7,613 nt of DNA from an uncultured Clostridia bacterium (GCA_934249215.1 CAKQKN010000136.1:1-7613); one strand, 5' to 3'. Shown: positions 1 through 7,494, counted from the first letter of the stretch. Notes: generated by a model not told the origin, from the sequence alone. A program made the numbers and translations.

Positions 1-3000
1 TGTAAGTCGTGACGTTTCCGATCGCGTCGTAAACGAAATATTTCGTCGAGCCGTTCTCCGTAACGCTGTTAAGCCGCGTTTTCTTTGACGAGTCGTAACT
101 GAAAGTCGTTGCGTTCGTTCCCGCTTGTTTGCTCGTGATATTGTTGAACGAGTCGTAAGCGTAAGTATAGGTTCCGTCGGAAAGGAGCCTGCCAGCCGCG
201 TCGTAAGTGAAATGGCGAACGTCGTTCGTTTTGCTGTCCTTATACGAGCTGACGAAGCCTTTGTTGTTGTAGACGTAAGTCTGGTTCGTACCCGTCGTCG
301 CGTTCGTGATCTTCTTTATCCGACCGGTCTGATACGTTACCGTTCCCTCGGCGATCGTGTCGTATTCGAACTGCAAAGTCATACGATCAGCCCCGCCGAC
401 GTTGTATCTTTGCGAAGCGACGCGGTCGTTCGAGTCGTATGAATAAAACGTTTTGAACCCGACGTCGCCGACGTCGAGAAGCGTTCCGTGGCGGTCGAAA
501 TTGAAATACTCGTCGCGCGTCCGAATTCCGTTTCCGATGCTTATCGTTCTTCTTTTGATCAGCCCGGTGTCCTCGTCGTAATAATATGAAAAACTTGCGT
601 TTACGTCGCCGCTGATCGTCGTGTCATAGCGTTCGTTTTCATATTCGGCAAGGGAGTACGTTAATTGAGTCACGCCGTCCGCGCTTTGAACAACACTCCT
701 CAGTTCGCCGCTTCTGTAACCACAAGTGAACGTCGTTTGCGGGGCAGACGAAGAATCGCGAACGGCAACGGTCTGTATTCTTCTGTTTGAATTATAGGCG
801 TATTCGTACGTTGCGCCGTTCGCATACGTCACGGAGTTCAGATCGCCGTTTACGTTATACCCGAAGCTCATCATCCGCGAGCCTTGATAATTCACACCCG
901 TAACCAAACCGTGAACCGAAGAATCGCGAACTAACGAATAACTTTCTAAGCCGCCGATCGAATATCCGCTTTCTTTGCCGGTTACGCCGCTGTAACTCGT
1001 CTGTTGAGTCAACACCCCGTTTATGCTTGTGGAAGTAACGTTCCCGTCGTAGTTATACTCATACTCGACGACGGTGTCGCCGGTAGTAACTTTATACGGT
1101 CTGATATTTCCCGCTTTTATCGCATATTCGGTTTTTACCGTGATTCCGTTCCGCGTTTCGCTCACGTAATAGTCGCCGAGCGAGCCGTGCGTCAGCGTCA
1201 CCGTTTTCGTAACGGGTACGGACCCGTTTCGCGTGAGGACGGTGGTTTGCCGTTCGTCCGACGCGGGAGCGTCGTACGAGTATTCGACAGATTTCGTTCC
1301 GTCGGACACAGACTCGAGCCGATTACAGTTGAACTCGCTTCCGCCCGAAGCGTAGGTATACGTATAGGTTTTGGTTTCCGAGGGCGAAACTTTATAATCG
1401 ACGTCGGTCACTTGAAGCGGACGGCCGAAATAGTCGTAAGTCGTCGTTTGCTTGCTATCGAGCGAAACGCTTTCCGTTTGCGTTACGTAGTTGATTATTG
1501 TGTACGTTTCGATTCTCTTCGTCTTTTTCACGCTCGTATAGTAGTTATACGAAACGTTGGAAACGGTTATATCGTTATTACCGACGTTTTTGATTTTTAT
1601 TGCGGTGGTTCCGCTTTGCTGATAGTAACTTACGGGGATTATGTAATACGCAACCGTGGTGTCGCTTATGCCGATCGTTCCGCGCTTCGTCCCCGCAACG
1701 TAGACCTCGACGAAAGTCGATCCCAAACTTGAGATTTTTAAGCTCAGACAATATTGCCGTCCCGTTTTTGAAACCACGCCGTGATCTGCGGAAATCGTCC
1801 CGTCCAAAGAATTGCCCGCGGCCAAAGCGGCTTCGTCAACAAGGGAAGTGTTGTCTTTTTCCTTCGTCACGTAGTCCGACGTCGTATACGTCAGATAACT
1901 GCCTTCACTTGAGCCCGTCATGTCCGCAACGGAAGTCGAGATGATCGTTTCTTCTTCCTGATCGTCAACAGTCCATTCGCTTCGGAATCCTTTGCCGAAA
2001 CTGCGGGTTACGTTACGATCGCCCTCATACTTCCCGTTTACGTAATATTCCAAAGTCGCCGAATTGTCACTACGAAGCCAGTAACGCGTATAACCGTCGA
2101 AGTTACTGAAATAATTGCCGGAAGATATGCTCTCGCCGTACGTCGTATTTACGAGAGAAACCCGACTCGTTGAGGCGGCTCTGTTGAAAATATAACCATA
2201 CCCGTCAAAATCCGTCAGCCCGTGCAAGAGATTGCTTGCATAGTTGAGCGTGAATTTTACGTTGTCCGAATTGCCGTTTTTGATCTCGATCAAGCGCCCG
2301 TCGGAATTATAAACGAAATCGCACCGCGCAAGCAAGCTGAAATTGCCGCCGCCGACGTATTCGGAAACGTATGACCTTGCGGAACTCACGCGGTCGTCGC
2401 CGTTATAGGTAAACGAAACGTAGTGCGTTTTGTTTCCGTTCGTATATCCCGCGATCTGGGTTATCTTGTTCCCCGAATAGAAAACTTCGTACATCAGTTT
2501 TTCCGCGTAGATATCGCTTGCATCGTAATATCTATATAGTTGAGTACCGCTGAAAGACACCCGTGTCCGCGTGCCGATATACAGCGAGTGCCCGTCGGTC
2601 GTATACGTCATATTCTTGTCGACGGAATAATAAGTGCCGAGAGTTTGACCGAGCGTGTCGATCGAACCGTCCTCGTCGATATACCTTACGGATCTGCCGT
2701 CGATTCTGAGCGCTTGCTGGAAATTGAGTTTGAAGTCCTTGCCGAACATTTTGTGCATGCCGAATTCGGTCATTATATCGTCGTAACCGTCGTTATAGAC
2801 GAGTTGCAACGAAATGGGGTTTTCCGCAACGTCGATCGACAGCGCGTTGAACGTTGCCGTGAGCGCGCCGCTGACGAGATTCACCGCCGCCCCGCCGCCG
2901 TTATATTTCACTTGCTCGTAAGGCAGATCGTCTTTTATTCCGACCGTGGGAACGTAGTAATTCAACACGCTCGGCAGATTTCCGCTCCGCACGTCGACTT

Positions 3001-4516
3001 CGCCGTGCTGATTGTCGTTTAATGAGATGTACGTCCAATGGAACACCATATCGGGGCAATCGGCAAAGTCCTCGGGATTGAAATACGCTTCTTCCCAGCG
3101 CGATTCGTGAGTTGCGTCGAGAATCAAGACTTTCGTCGATTTTATCGACCCCGAAAGTAATACCGGTTTATTCGTCCAATCGAAATCGCCGAAGTTCATG
3201 TCTGCACTGAGAGGCTTTAAGGTTTTTGCCGTTTTGACTTTATATTCCGTCGTGCCCGCGGCGTTGCCGCCGACGCTCCTTACGTAATATTTGAGTTTGC
3301 TGAACGCCAGCTGGTGCCCGACCAGATAAAACTGATTGTTTTCGTTCGGGAACGACATGAACGAGTCGCATCTTTTAGAATCGACTTTCCCGAATTTAAT
3401 CCTCGACTGATTATACTCGCGAATGGTGCTTGCTTCATACACCGTTAAACCTTTTGCGGTCTTTTTTTCTCCGGCAGAAACAGCGGGATCGATTTTTACG
3501 GGGAAAGCGCGGCTCGGATCGGCGAACCATTCCTCGCTCGCCACAATGCCCAGCGCGTATTTATCGTCATCTATTTCCGCAAGACGATAATAAACGTCCT
3601 CGCTGTAAACGCCGTCAGCGTCCGTCATATTCGGCGCGGGAATCACGAATTTCGCTTCGTCGTCCTCGTTATACGCCGTTATTTCCCCGCCCGCGCCCAA
3701 AGTAAGCCGCAAACCCTTTGTCGCGAGGGTAAACGTGAACACGTAGTCGGACAAGCGGCGGTTTATGATAATGTTTTCCTTAAGCCCGCACGAATCGACA
3801 GAGTATTCGAAGTCCACGCCCGAAAATACTTTCTTATAGGTAAGGACGCTTTCGTCGGTTCGCGGCTGAACGGGTTCGGTCGTTCGTATCGCGTTATAGT
3901 CCACGGTGTCCGTACCCGCTATTTTAGCCACCGAATTCGTATCGGTATTTGCGGAAGAATTTGCGGCGGAAGTTACCGCTGAATTTATAGCCGTTTCTGC
4001 GGGCAACACCGCTTTTGAAACCCTGACAGTTTCGTTCGGTTTATCGTTCACGATAAAATCGATCGTATACCCATCTTTTTCGATGGAAACGGCTTGGTTT
4101 TTCGTCATATTCTCGGACAATCTGACGGTGAAACAGTTCGCCTTGTTCGCGTAATAAGTTTCTCCGTCGGCCGAAGTTTTCGCCTCGAGCGTGTTGTCGA
4201 TTTCCTTGTAATTCTCGCCGTCCAGATAGTGCACGGGAACGGCAAAACGCTGTTCCATGATCGTCCCGTCGTCAAGCAGAAACCGCTTGGAATCTTCCGT
4301 TCTTTTTTCGGTCAATTCCTTTGAAATGTAACTGTCGGTACGGTTATCCGTATTTATTTCGGTAACACCGACGGCAGCGGAAGCCGATTCTTCGCTCGCG
4401 GAACCCGCGTTTTCGACGCCGTCCGCAACCGCGTTTATCATCGACCTCGGCATAAAAGTTATCGTCATTACGAAAGACATAACGAACGACACGAGTTTGA
4501 GCCACATCTTCTTCAT
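1..4516 (-). CDS. Secreted RHS/YD-repeat protein, C-terminus beyond the left edge
   Basis: The frame is open for 1505 codons from the ATG at 4516 to the window edge; I read it through and found no stop. AGGAGG lies 8 nt upstream of the start. Residues 1-31 form a Sec signal peptide (MKK start, hydrophobic residues 8-22, likely cut after AVA at 29-31). Residues about 53-110 (NRTDSYISKE ... VPVHYLDG ... IDNTL) match the N-terminal segment I know from clostridial wall-associated YD proteins. A Ser/Ala/Thr/Asn-rich linker spans about 167-204. Residues about 357-500 (FDWTNKP at 445-451) may be a DNRLRE-like beta domain; this is weak. LPYEQVKYNGGGAAVNLVSGAL at about 531-552 opens the repeat region, and YD motifs such as YSYDAP (about 1079) and FTYDAAGRL, FVYDAIGNV near the edge are dense from 1079 on. 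Such proteins build a hollow beta shell that often encloses a C-terminal toxin. The conserved core motif, any toxin and any immunity gene would lie outside the window, so toxicity is inference only. Confidence 0.93.
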   Translation of the reverse strand, partial: MKKMWLKLVSFVMSFVMTITFMPRSMINAVADGVENAGSASEESASAAVGVTEINTDNRTDSYISKELTEKRTEDSKRFLLDDGTIMEQRFAVPVHYLDGENYKEIDNTLEAKTSADGETYYANKANCFTVRLSENMTKNQAVSIEKDGYTIDFIVNDKPNETVRVSKAVLPAETAINSAVTSAANSSANTDTNSVAKIAGTDTVDYNAIRTTEPVQPRTDESVLTYKKVFSGVDFEYSVDSCGLKENIIINRRLSDYVFTFTLATKGLRLTLGAGGEITAYNEDDEAKFVIPAPNMTDADGVYSEDVYYRLAEIDDDKYALGIVASEEWFADPSRAFPVKIDPAVSAGEKKTAKGLTVYEASTIREYNQSRIKFGKVDSKRCDSFMSFPNENNQFYLVGHQLAFSKLKYYVRSVGGNAAGTTEYKVKTAKTLKPLSADMNFGDFDWTNKPVLLSGSIKSTKVLILDATHESRWEEAYFNPEDFADCPDMVFHWTYISLNDNQHGEVDVRSGNLPSVLNYYVPTVGIKDDLPYEQVKYNGGGAAVNLVSGALTATFNALSIDVAENPISLQLVYNDGYDDIMTEFGMHKMFGKDFKLNFQQALRIDGRSVRYIDEDGSIDTLGQTLGTYYSVDKNMTYTTDGHSLYIGTRTRVSFSGTQLYRYYDASDIYAEKLMYEVFYSGNKITQIAGYTNGNKTHYVSFTYNGDDRVSSARSYVSEYVGGGNFSLLARCDFVYNSDGRLIEIKNGNSDNVKFTLNYASNLLHGLTDFDGYGYIFNRAASTSRVSLVNTTYGESISSGNYFSNFDGYTRYWLRSDNSATLEYYVNGKYEGDRNVTRSFGKGFRSEWTVDDQEEETIISTSVADMTGSSEGSYLTYTTSDYVTKEKDNTSLVDEAALAAGNSLDGTISADHGVVSKTGRQYCLSLKISSLGSTFVEVYVAGTKRGTIGISDTTVAYYIIPVSYYQQSGTTAIKIKNVGNNDITVSNVSYNYYTSVKKTKRIETYTIINYVTQTESVSLDSKQTTTYDYFGRPLQVTDVDYKVSPSETKTYTYTYASGGSEFNCNRLESVSDGTKSVEYSYDAPASDERQTTVLTRNGSVPVTKTVTLTHGSLGDYYVSETRNGITVKTEYAIKAGNIRPYKVTTGDTVVEYEYNYDGNVTSTSINGVLTQQTSYSGVTGKESGYSIGGLESYSLVRDSSVHGLVTGVNYQGSRMMSFGYNVNGDLNSVTYANGATYEYAYNSNRRIQTVAVRDSSSAPQTTFTCGYRSGELRSVVQSADGVTQLTYSLAEYENERYDTTISGDVNASFSYYYDEDTGLIKRRTISIGNGIRTRDEYFNFDRHGTLLDVGDVGFKTFYSYDSNDRVASQRYNVGGADRMTLQFEYDTIAEGTVTYQTGRIKKITNATTGTNQTYVYNNKGFVSSYKDSKTNDVRHFTYDAAGRLLSDGTYTYAYDSFNNITSKQAGTNATTFSYDSSKKTRLNSVTENGSTKYFVYDAIGNVTTY

Positions 4517-4569
4517 AAGGTTTTCCTCCTTTTCGTAAACGCCGTATTAAAATAAGGATTATATTCGTC

Positions 4570-4692
4570 CTACAAAAGGTTTTCCGTTCGACGGCACAAA
4601 CTTTTTTGCGACAGAAAACGGAAGCCCGATAACAAAAAAACGCAAACGAACCCCCGATCGATGATTTCGTTTGCGCTATTTTTTATATTCAT
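4570..4692 (-). CDS. Possible 40-aa leader peptide (upstream ORF) of the RHS gene
   Basis: An ATG at 4692 has GGAGG (4705-4701) 8 nt upstream, as good a ribosome site as that of any certain gene here. It opens a 40-codon frame (MNIKNSANEIIDRGF ...) ending with TAG at 4570. The frame runs through the intrinsic terminator at 4675-4634, so its middle (FVCVFLL) is encoded by the terminator 3' arm and T-run. The peptide resembles nothing I recognise. The ribosome site itself can fold into a small hairpin (CGGA/TCCG, 4706-4703 with 4699-4696). It could be a regulatory leader whose translation disturbs the terminator, or a chance frame in a leader RNA; only the start region is well supported. Confidence 0.33.
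   Translation of the reverse strand: MNIKNSANEIIDRGFVCVFLLSGFRFLSQKSLCRRTENLL
4634..4675 (-). terminator. Intrinsic terminator in the RHS leader
   Basis: A perfect 10-bp stem (CGCAAACGAA at 4675-4666 with TTCGTTTGCG at 4650-4641), a 15-nt loop containing GGGGG, then seven T on the minus strand (4640-4634). The plus strand also has a T-rich stretch (TATTTTTTAT) after the stem, so weak bidirectional use is possible, but no plus-strand gene reads into it. Its place, between a consensus promoter and the RHS start codon, is the notable point. Confidence 0.85.
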
Positions 4693-4763
4693 TGGCGGAT
4701 CCTCCGTACGAACACGTCTGTCGATGCGAATATTTGCCGCTTGTTACCTTCTGAAAATCCTAC
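4634..4763 (-). ncRNA. Leader RNA or small RNA bounded by a consensus promoter and an intrinsic terminator
   Basis: Transcription from the promoter at 4798-4770 should start near 4763 and would meet the terminator at 4675-4634, giving an RNA of about 130 nt. The same strand continues 118 nt further to the RHS start codon, so the RNA is either an attenuated RHS leader or an independent small RNA. It has possible short stems (a CGGA/TCCG hairpin over a ribosome site; a GCGG/CCGC pairing). I compared it by eye with conserved cores of common riboswitches (TPP, SAM, FMN, purine, c-di-GMP-I, glycine, ZTP, T-box) and with SRP RNA and saw no match. Class unknown. Confidence 0.45.
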
Positions 4764-4769
4764 GACGTC

Positions 4770-4798
4770 ATTATACTCCTTGATAATATATTTGTCAA
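4770..4798 (-). promoter_or_regulatory. Consensus sigma-A promoter for the RHS leader
   Basis: TTGACA (4798-4793), a 17-bp spacer and TATAAT (4775-4770), both hexamers perfect. The -35 and spacer also form an imperfect dyad (4780-4798: TTGA and AA in the left arm mirrored by TT and TCAA in the right), a possible regulator site. Predicted start of transcription is near 4763, 247 nt before the RHS start codon. Confidence 0.88.
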
Positions 4799-4886
4799 TG
4801 AAATAACGAAAAAACGTGATTTTAGGGATTCCAATCAATATCACTAACTACCGAAAAGGCGACTTTTTCTGCAATTTGATTTAATG

Positions 4887-4929
4887 AAAAAGGCTGTCGC
4901 AAATTGCAAAAAAACAACTTGCGACAGCC
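4887..4929 (-). terminator. Intrinsic terminator of the 4968-6005 lipoprotein gene
   Basis: On the minus strand, 39 nt after the stop codon, an 11-bp perfect stem (GGCTGTCGCAA at 4929-4919 with TTGCGACAGCC at 4902-4892) continues with a mismatch and three more pairs, has an A/T-rich loop, and is followed by five T (4891-4887). It separates the lipoprotein gene from the RHS promoter. Confidence 0.9.
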
Positions 4930-4967
4930 CCGCGTTTCTATTGTGTTTTTCGGAATCAAAGAAATTG

Positions 4968-6005
4968 TCAGCCGACGAACGGCACGATTTCGACGAACAG
5001 ATTCGAGTAAGTGAATTTATAGCCGTCCGCTTGTTTTTCGGCGAGAACGTAAGATTTTTTGCCGTTCTCTTCGCGGACTATATCGAACGCACCCTCGGAA
5101 CGCTTGACGATCTCGTATTCCACGCCGTCGCCCTTGCCGTTCTTTTCGAGCTCGAATTTGATTTCCGTTTTGCCGTTTTTCTCCTCGATCTCGATTTCGG
5201 TTTCCTGAATTTTTCTGCCGTTTTCGAATATTTCACATTTGTATTCCGTTTCGTTTTTGCCTTTTTCGCTCTCCGTTTCATAAGAGAATTTCACGTAAGA
5301 CGCGGCGTCGCGCTTTATCAGAAGTTCGAGCGAATATTCCTTTTCGTCCGCTTCTTTCTCGATCTCGCGGATACCCGAGGCGTCGTATACGTTGTTTCCC
5401 GACACGAGAACGCCTTTCAGCGTCGTTTTTTCCTCGGTTTCGTCATCGTCGACTTCGGTTTTCGTGCCCGTTTCGTCGTAATACATAACCGCGCTTTCAC
5501 CGCCGAAATTCACCGTCATTCTGAACCCGTAGGAAGCGTAAGCGCCGTCCGTTTCAGAGTTTTCGCCGACTTCGAAGTTCACTCCGCCGCCCACGACCGA
5601 GTCGAACAGAACAAGACAATTTCTGATTTCGGCAACGCTTTCGTCGGTATATTCGGACGGACGAGCAAGAATTTCCGAACTTTCGCCGGCGTTCTCCCCT
5701 CCGTTTTCGCTCGGGTTTTCGCTCGAGTTTCCGTTTAAGTTTTCGTTTAAAATTTTACCCGCGGATTCGCTTTTCATGCCGACGGCGCGCGCTTTTTTAA
5801 CGCGGGTCGAACCGCTTTCGGCGTCCAAAAAACTAACGCCGGATGCGGCGGACATCGCAAAAAATTCGTTGCTCGACTTGAAGTTTCGGGTAAGCCCGCC
5901 GGCATCGGACGAGTTACCCGGATCGACGGTGCATGCGATCGCGCCGACGGACAATACGGCGGCAAGAGATATTCCGGCAAGTTTTGCAAATAAGTTCTTT
6001 TTCAT
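4968..6005 (-). CDS. Predicted lipoprotein with tetrapeptide-repeat linker, function unknown
   Basis: 345 aa; start ATG at 6005 with AAGGAG 8 nt upstream. Residues 1-25 are a lipoprotein signal: MKKNLFAK, a hydrophobic stretch, then the lipobox AIA-C with Cys25 as the lipidation site, so it should be anchored on the outer face of the membrane. Residues 26-85 are polar. Residues 86-109 are a four-residue repeat (LNEN, LNGN, SSEN, PSEN, GGEN, AGES), probably a flexible spacer. Residues about 115-345 alternate charged and hydrophobic residues (such as ETEIEIEEKNGKTEIKFELEKNG at 268-290), as in stacked beta hairpins, with many Glu and Lys. The only other cysteines I see are 130 and 257. I recognise no catalytic motif and no named family. 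It is followed by its own terminator. A binding or structural role at the surface is a guess. Confidence 0.9.
   Translation of the reverse strand: MKKNLFAKLAGISLAAVLSVGAIACTVDPGNSSDAGGLTRNFKSSNEFFAMSAASGVSFLDAESGSTRVKKARAVGMKSESAGKILNENLNGNSSENPSENGGENAGESSEILARPSEYTDESVAEIRNCLVLFDSVVGGGVNFEVGENSETDGAYASYGFRMTVNFGGESAVMYYDETGTKTEVDDDETEEKTTLKGVLVSGNNVYDASGIREIEKEADEKEYSLELLIKRDAASYVKFSYETESEKGKNETEYKCEIFENGRKIQETEIEIEEKNGKTEIKFELEKNGKGDGVEYEIVKRSEGAFDIVREENGKKSYVLAEKQADGYKFTYSNLFVEIVPFVG
5679..5750 (-). repeat. 12-bp tandem repeat encoding a tetrapeptide linker
   Basis: Six 12-bp units lie end to end. The four at 5703-5750 are nearly alike on the plus strand (GTTTTCGCTCGG, GTTTTCGCTCGA, GTTTCCGTTTAA, GTTTTCGTTTAA), and two more diverged units extend to 5679. 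Because 12 is a multiple of three, gain or loss of units keeps the lipoprotein in frame and only changes the linker (x-x-E-N type) after the lipid anchor. Confidence 0.8.
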
Positions 6006-6105
6006 AATCGTTACTCCTTTTTCGCGATATCCGATTTTCCGAGGTCGGACGCACGTTCGTCGTCAGCCGAGCTGCGGCAAAACCGTTTCGCTTTTTTGTT
6101 TCTGC

Positions 6106-6136
6106 CTTATATACGATCGAACGCCGACATAATTCT
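6106..6136 (-). promoter_or_regulatory. Weak promoter candidate for the 4968-6005 lipoprotein
   Basis: A TATATAAG stretch (6113-6106) could serve as a -10, about 100 bp before the start codon. The hexamer 17 bp further upstream (AGAATT or AATTAT, depending on register) is far from TTGACA. An A/T-rich tract with A-runs lies just upstream (about 6130-6185) and could act as an UP element. Much weaker than the other three promoters here; the true start may differ. Confidence 0.25.
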
Positions 6137-6187
6137 CATTTTTTTTGAAATTTTTTCGAAAATTTTTGTAATTATTTCGAAACATCT

Positions 6188-6200
6188 GTCATTCAATGAC
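6188..6200. repeat. 13-bp perfect palindrome in the gap between the two lipoprotein genes
   Basis: GTCATT-C-AATGAC is a perfect 6-1-6 inverted repeat, 11 bp after the stop codon of the small lipoprotein and next to an A/T-rich tract. It may be an operator for the downstream lipoprotein gene or part of a weak 3' hairpin (5-bp stem, 3-nt loop on the minus strand). There is no T-run close behind it, so it is not a typical terminator. Confidence 0.4.
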
Positions 6201-6210
6201 GAATTTCGGG

Positions 6211-6693
6211 TTAAAAGACTATTTCCGAGCCCGTGCGGATATATCCGAGCCGCCCGCCGAGCGTATTTTTGCGGCGAGGGGCGGCAGAAAAGAGTTGCGG
6301 CTTGACAAGCCGTACCGAAATCTCCCCTTTCGCGTTTTTCGCTTTCACCGTTATCGTATAATCGCCGACTTTGTCTACGTTGAGCGTAAAGTCGGACAGC
6401 TCGGTGCCGTTGCCGGAATATAGTTTCGTGCCGTCCTCGGCTTCGATTTCCAGCGTCAACGAACCCTTTTCGGCGACGAATCGCACTTCCAGCACGTCGC
6501 CCGCACTCAAACTCATCGTGTGACGATCGACGCCGTTCATTCGCTCGATTTCAAGCGTGTAGGAATCGGGATTTGCCACGCGGTTTCCAGTAAACTCGGC
6601 GTTGTCGCAGGCAACCAAAAGCGCAAAACCCGCCGCGAACACAGTCGCAAACATAACCGCGACAACCTTTAAAAAGATGCGTTCTCGTTTCAT
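6211..6693 (-). CDS. Small lipoprotein with one beta-sandwich-like domain, function unknown
   Basis: 160 aa from the ATG at 6693. I prefer this start over the ATG at 6714 because GAGGA lies just before it (spacing short, 4-5 nt), nothing like a ribosome site precedes 6714, and the promoter places transcription start near 6720. Residues 1-29 are a lipoprotein signal: MKRER, a long hydrophobic stretch, and a clear lipobox LVA-C with Cys29. Residues about 40-135 (YTLEIERMNG ... GDVLEVRF ... LTLEIEAEDGTKLYSG ... FTLNVDKVGDYTITVKAKNAKGEISVRL) show the strand pattern of an Ig-like or GOLD-like beta sandwich, with the GDYTITVKA strand near the end. The last 25 residues are basic and look unstructured. 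I see no catalytic motif. Probably an exported, membrane-anchored binding or adhesion domain; this is inference. Confidence 0.88.
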   Translation of the reverse strand: MKRERIFLKVVAVMFATVFAAGFALLVACDNAEFTGNRVANPDSYTLEIERMNGVDRHTMSLSAGDVLEVRFVAEKGSLTLEIEAEDGTKLYSGNGTELSDFTLNVDKVGDYTITVKAKNAKGEISVRLVKPQLFSAAPRRKNTLGGRLGYIRTGSEIVF

Positions 6694-6726
6694 ATTTCCT
6701 CGACAAATATTCATTGATTTTAAATA

Positions 6727-6755
6727 TTTATACAGTTATACAGCGCCGTTGTCAA
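6727..6755 (-). promoter_or_regulatory. Strong sigma-A promoter of the small lipoprotein gene
   Basis: TTGACA (6755-6750), 17-bp spacer, TATAAA (6732-6727). The -35 contains the TGA stop codon of the hydrolase gene, so promoter and gene end overlap. Transcription should start near 6720, giving a leader of about 27 nt to the ATG at 6693. No terminator separates the hydrolase gene from it, so read-through from the hydrolase is possible as well. Confidence 0.82.
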
Positions 6756-7468
6756 TTGCCATTGTCATCGGTTAAGCGATTGTTCAGAAACTCGTCCACC
6801 ACACGGTTGAACTCGGCGGGGCGCTTGCTTGCGATAAAATGATCGCCCTTTAAAATCGTCAGTTTTGCATTCGGAATATTTTCGGCGATCAACCTCGTGT
6901 GCGAGTCTTTGATCATATCCCGCGTGCCGCAGACGACGAGCGTGGGCGCGGTGATTTTCGATAATTCGCTCGGCACGATATGCGGCTCGTTCACCATGAG
7001 CCCGAGAATTTCGGCATTTTTTGCGGCTTTTTCCGACTTTTTTGCAAAATGCTTTGCGATTTTATATCCGATTTCGATCGGGAACTGCGTCGAGCGTTTC
7101 ACACCCTCGGGACACAGATTTCCGCCGTTTAAAATCAGCGCTTTCACCATCTCGGGGCGATTCATCGCAAACGTCATCGCAACGTTCGCGCCGTCCGAAA
7201 AACCGAGAATGATCGCACTTGGAATGCCGAGCAAATTCATAAAATCGTATAAATCGCGGGAAAACTGCCCGATCGAAAGCGGCGCGGTTCCTCTCGGCGA
7301 TTTTCCATGACCTCTCGAATCGACGGCAATCGTGCGATATTTATTTTTAAAATATTCCGTCTGGTTTTTAAAATACGATCCGTCCTCGCCGTTCCCGTGA
7401 AGGAAAATAAACGGCAAGCCCTGCCCTTTTTCCTCGTAAAACAGTTCAACATCCATTCCGTCCGCCAT
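6752..7468 (-). CDS. Alpha/beta-fold hydrolase
   Basis: 238 aa from the ATG at 7468. The fold signs are in order: oxyanion-hole HGNG (24-27), the DSRGHGKS loop (50-57), the nucleophile elbow GFSDG with Ser91 (89-93), a short lid region of about 50 residues after GGN, the acid Asp184 in GTRD, and His210 in GDHF. The triad is complete and the length is usual for single-domain esterase or lactonase-like members of the family. There is no signal peptide, so it is cytosolic. The substrate cannot be told. The start is uncertain: TTG at 7480, ATG at 7468 (GGGGAG only 1 nt before it) and ATG at 7456 (GGGGAG 13 nt before it, giving 234 aa) are in frame, and none has ideal spacing. It has its own, probably regulated promoter and no terminator before the next gene. 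Confidence 0.93.
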   Translation of the reverse strand: MADGMDVELFYEEKGQGLPFIFLHGNGEDGSYFKNQTEYFKNKYRTIAVDSRGHGKSPRGTAPLSIGQFSRDLYDFMNLLGIPSAIILGFSDGANVAMTFAMNRPEMVKALILNGGNLCPEGVKRSTQFPIEIGYKIAKHFAKKSEKAAKNAEILGLMVNEPHIVPSELSKITAPTLVVCGTRDMIKDSHTRLIAENIPNAKLTILKGDHFIASKRPAEFNRVVDEFLNNRLTDDNGN

Positions 7469-7494
7469 TCTCCCCGACAATTTCCGATATTTCG

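Noticed and set aside
1004..1732. Long plus-strand open frame, with further ones at 125-442, 2540-3022 and 3906-4154
   Set aside because: They are in the codon register opposite the RHS gene. The absence of stops follows from its codon use (few TTA, CTA and TCA on the coding strand), and the products look like no protein, rich in Arg and Val.
4558..4563. A second TATAAT on the minus strand, 42 bp before the RHS start codon
   Set aside because: The position 17 bp upstream reads CGGAAA, far from a -35 hexamer, and there is no extended -10. It could still be a weak internal promoter, but I cannot support it.
4884..5738. 284-codon plus-strand frame
   Set aside because: Antisense to the lipoprotein gene, whose signal peptide, ribosome site and terminator are all convincing. 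The plus-strand frame starts inside the terminator hairpin and its product is a Phe/Arg-rich shadow.
6302..6307. TTGACA on the plus strand
   Set aside because: It lies inside the small lipoprotein gene, has no matching -10 at 16-18 bp, and no plus-strand gene follows.
6694..6714. Seven-residue N-terminal extension of the small lipoprotein (start at 6714)
   Set aside because: No ribosome site before 6714, and the predicted transcription start is only about 6 nt upstream. The start at 6693 gives a standard lipoprotein signal.
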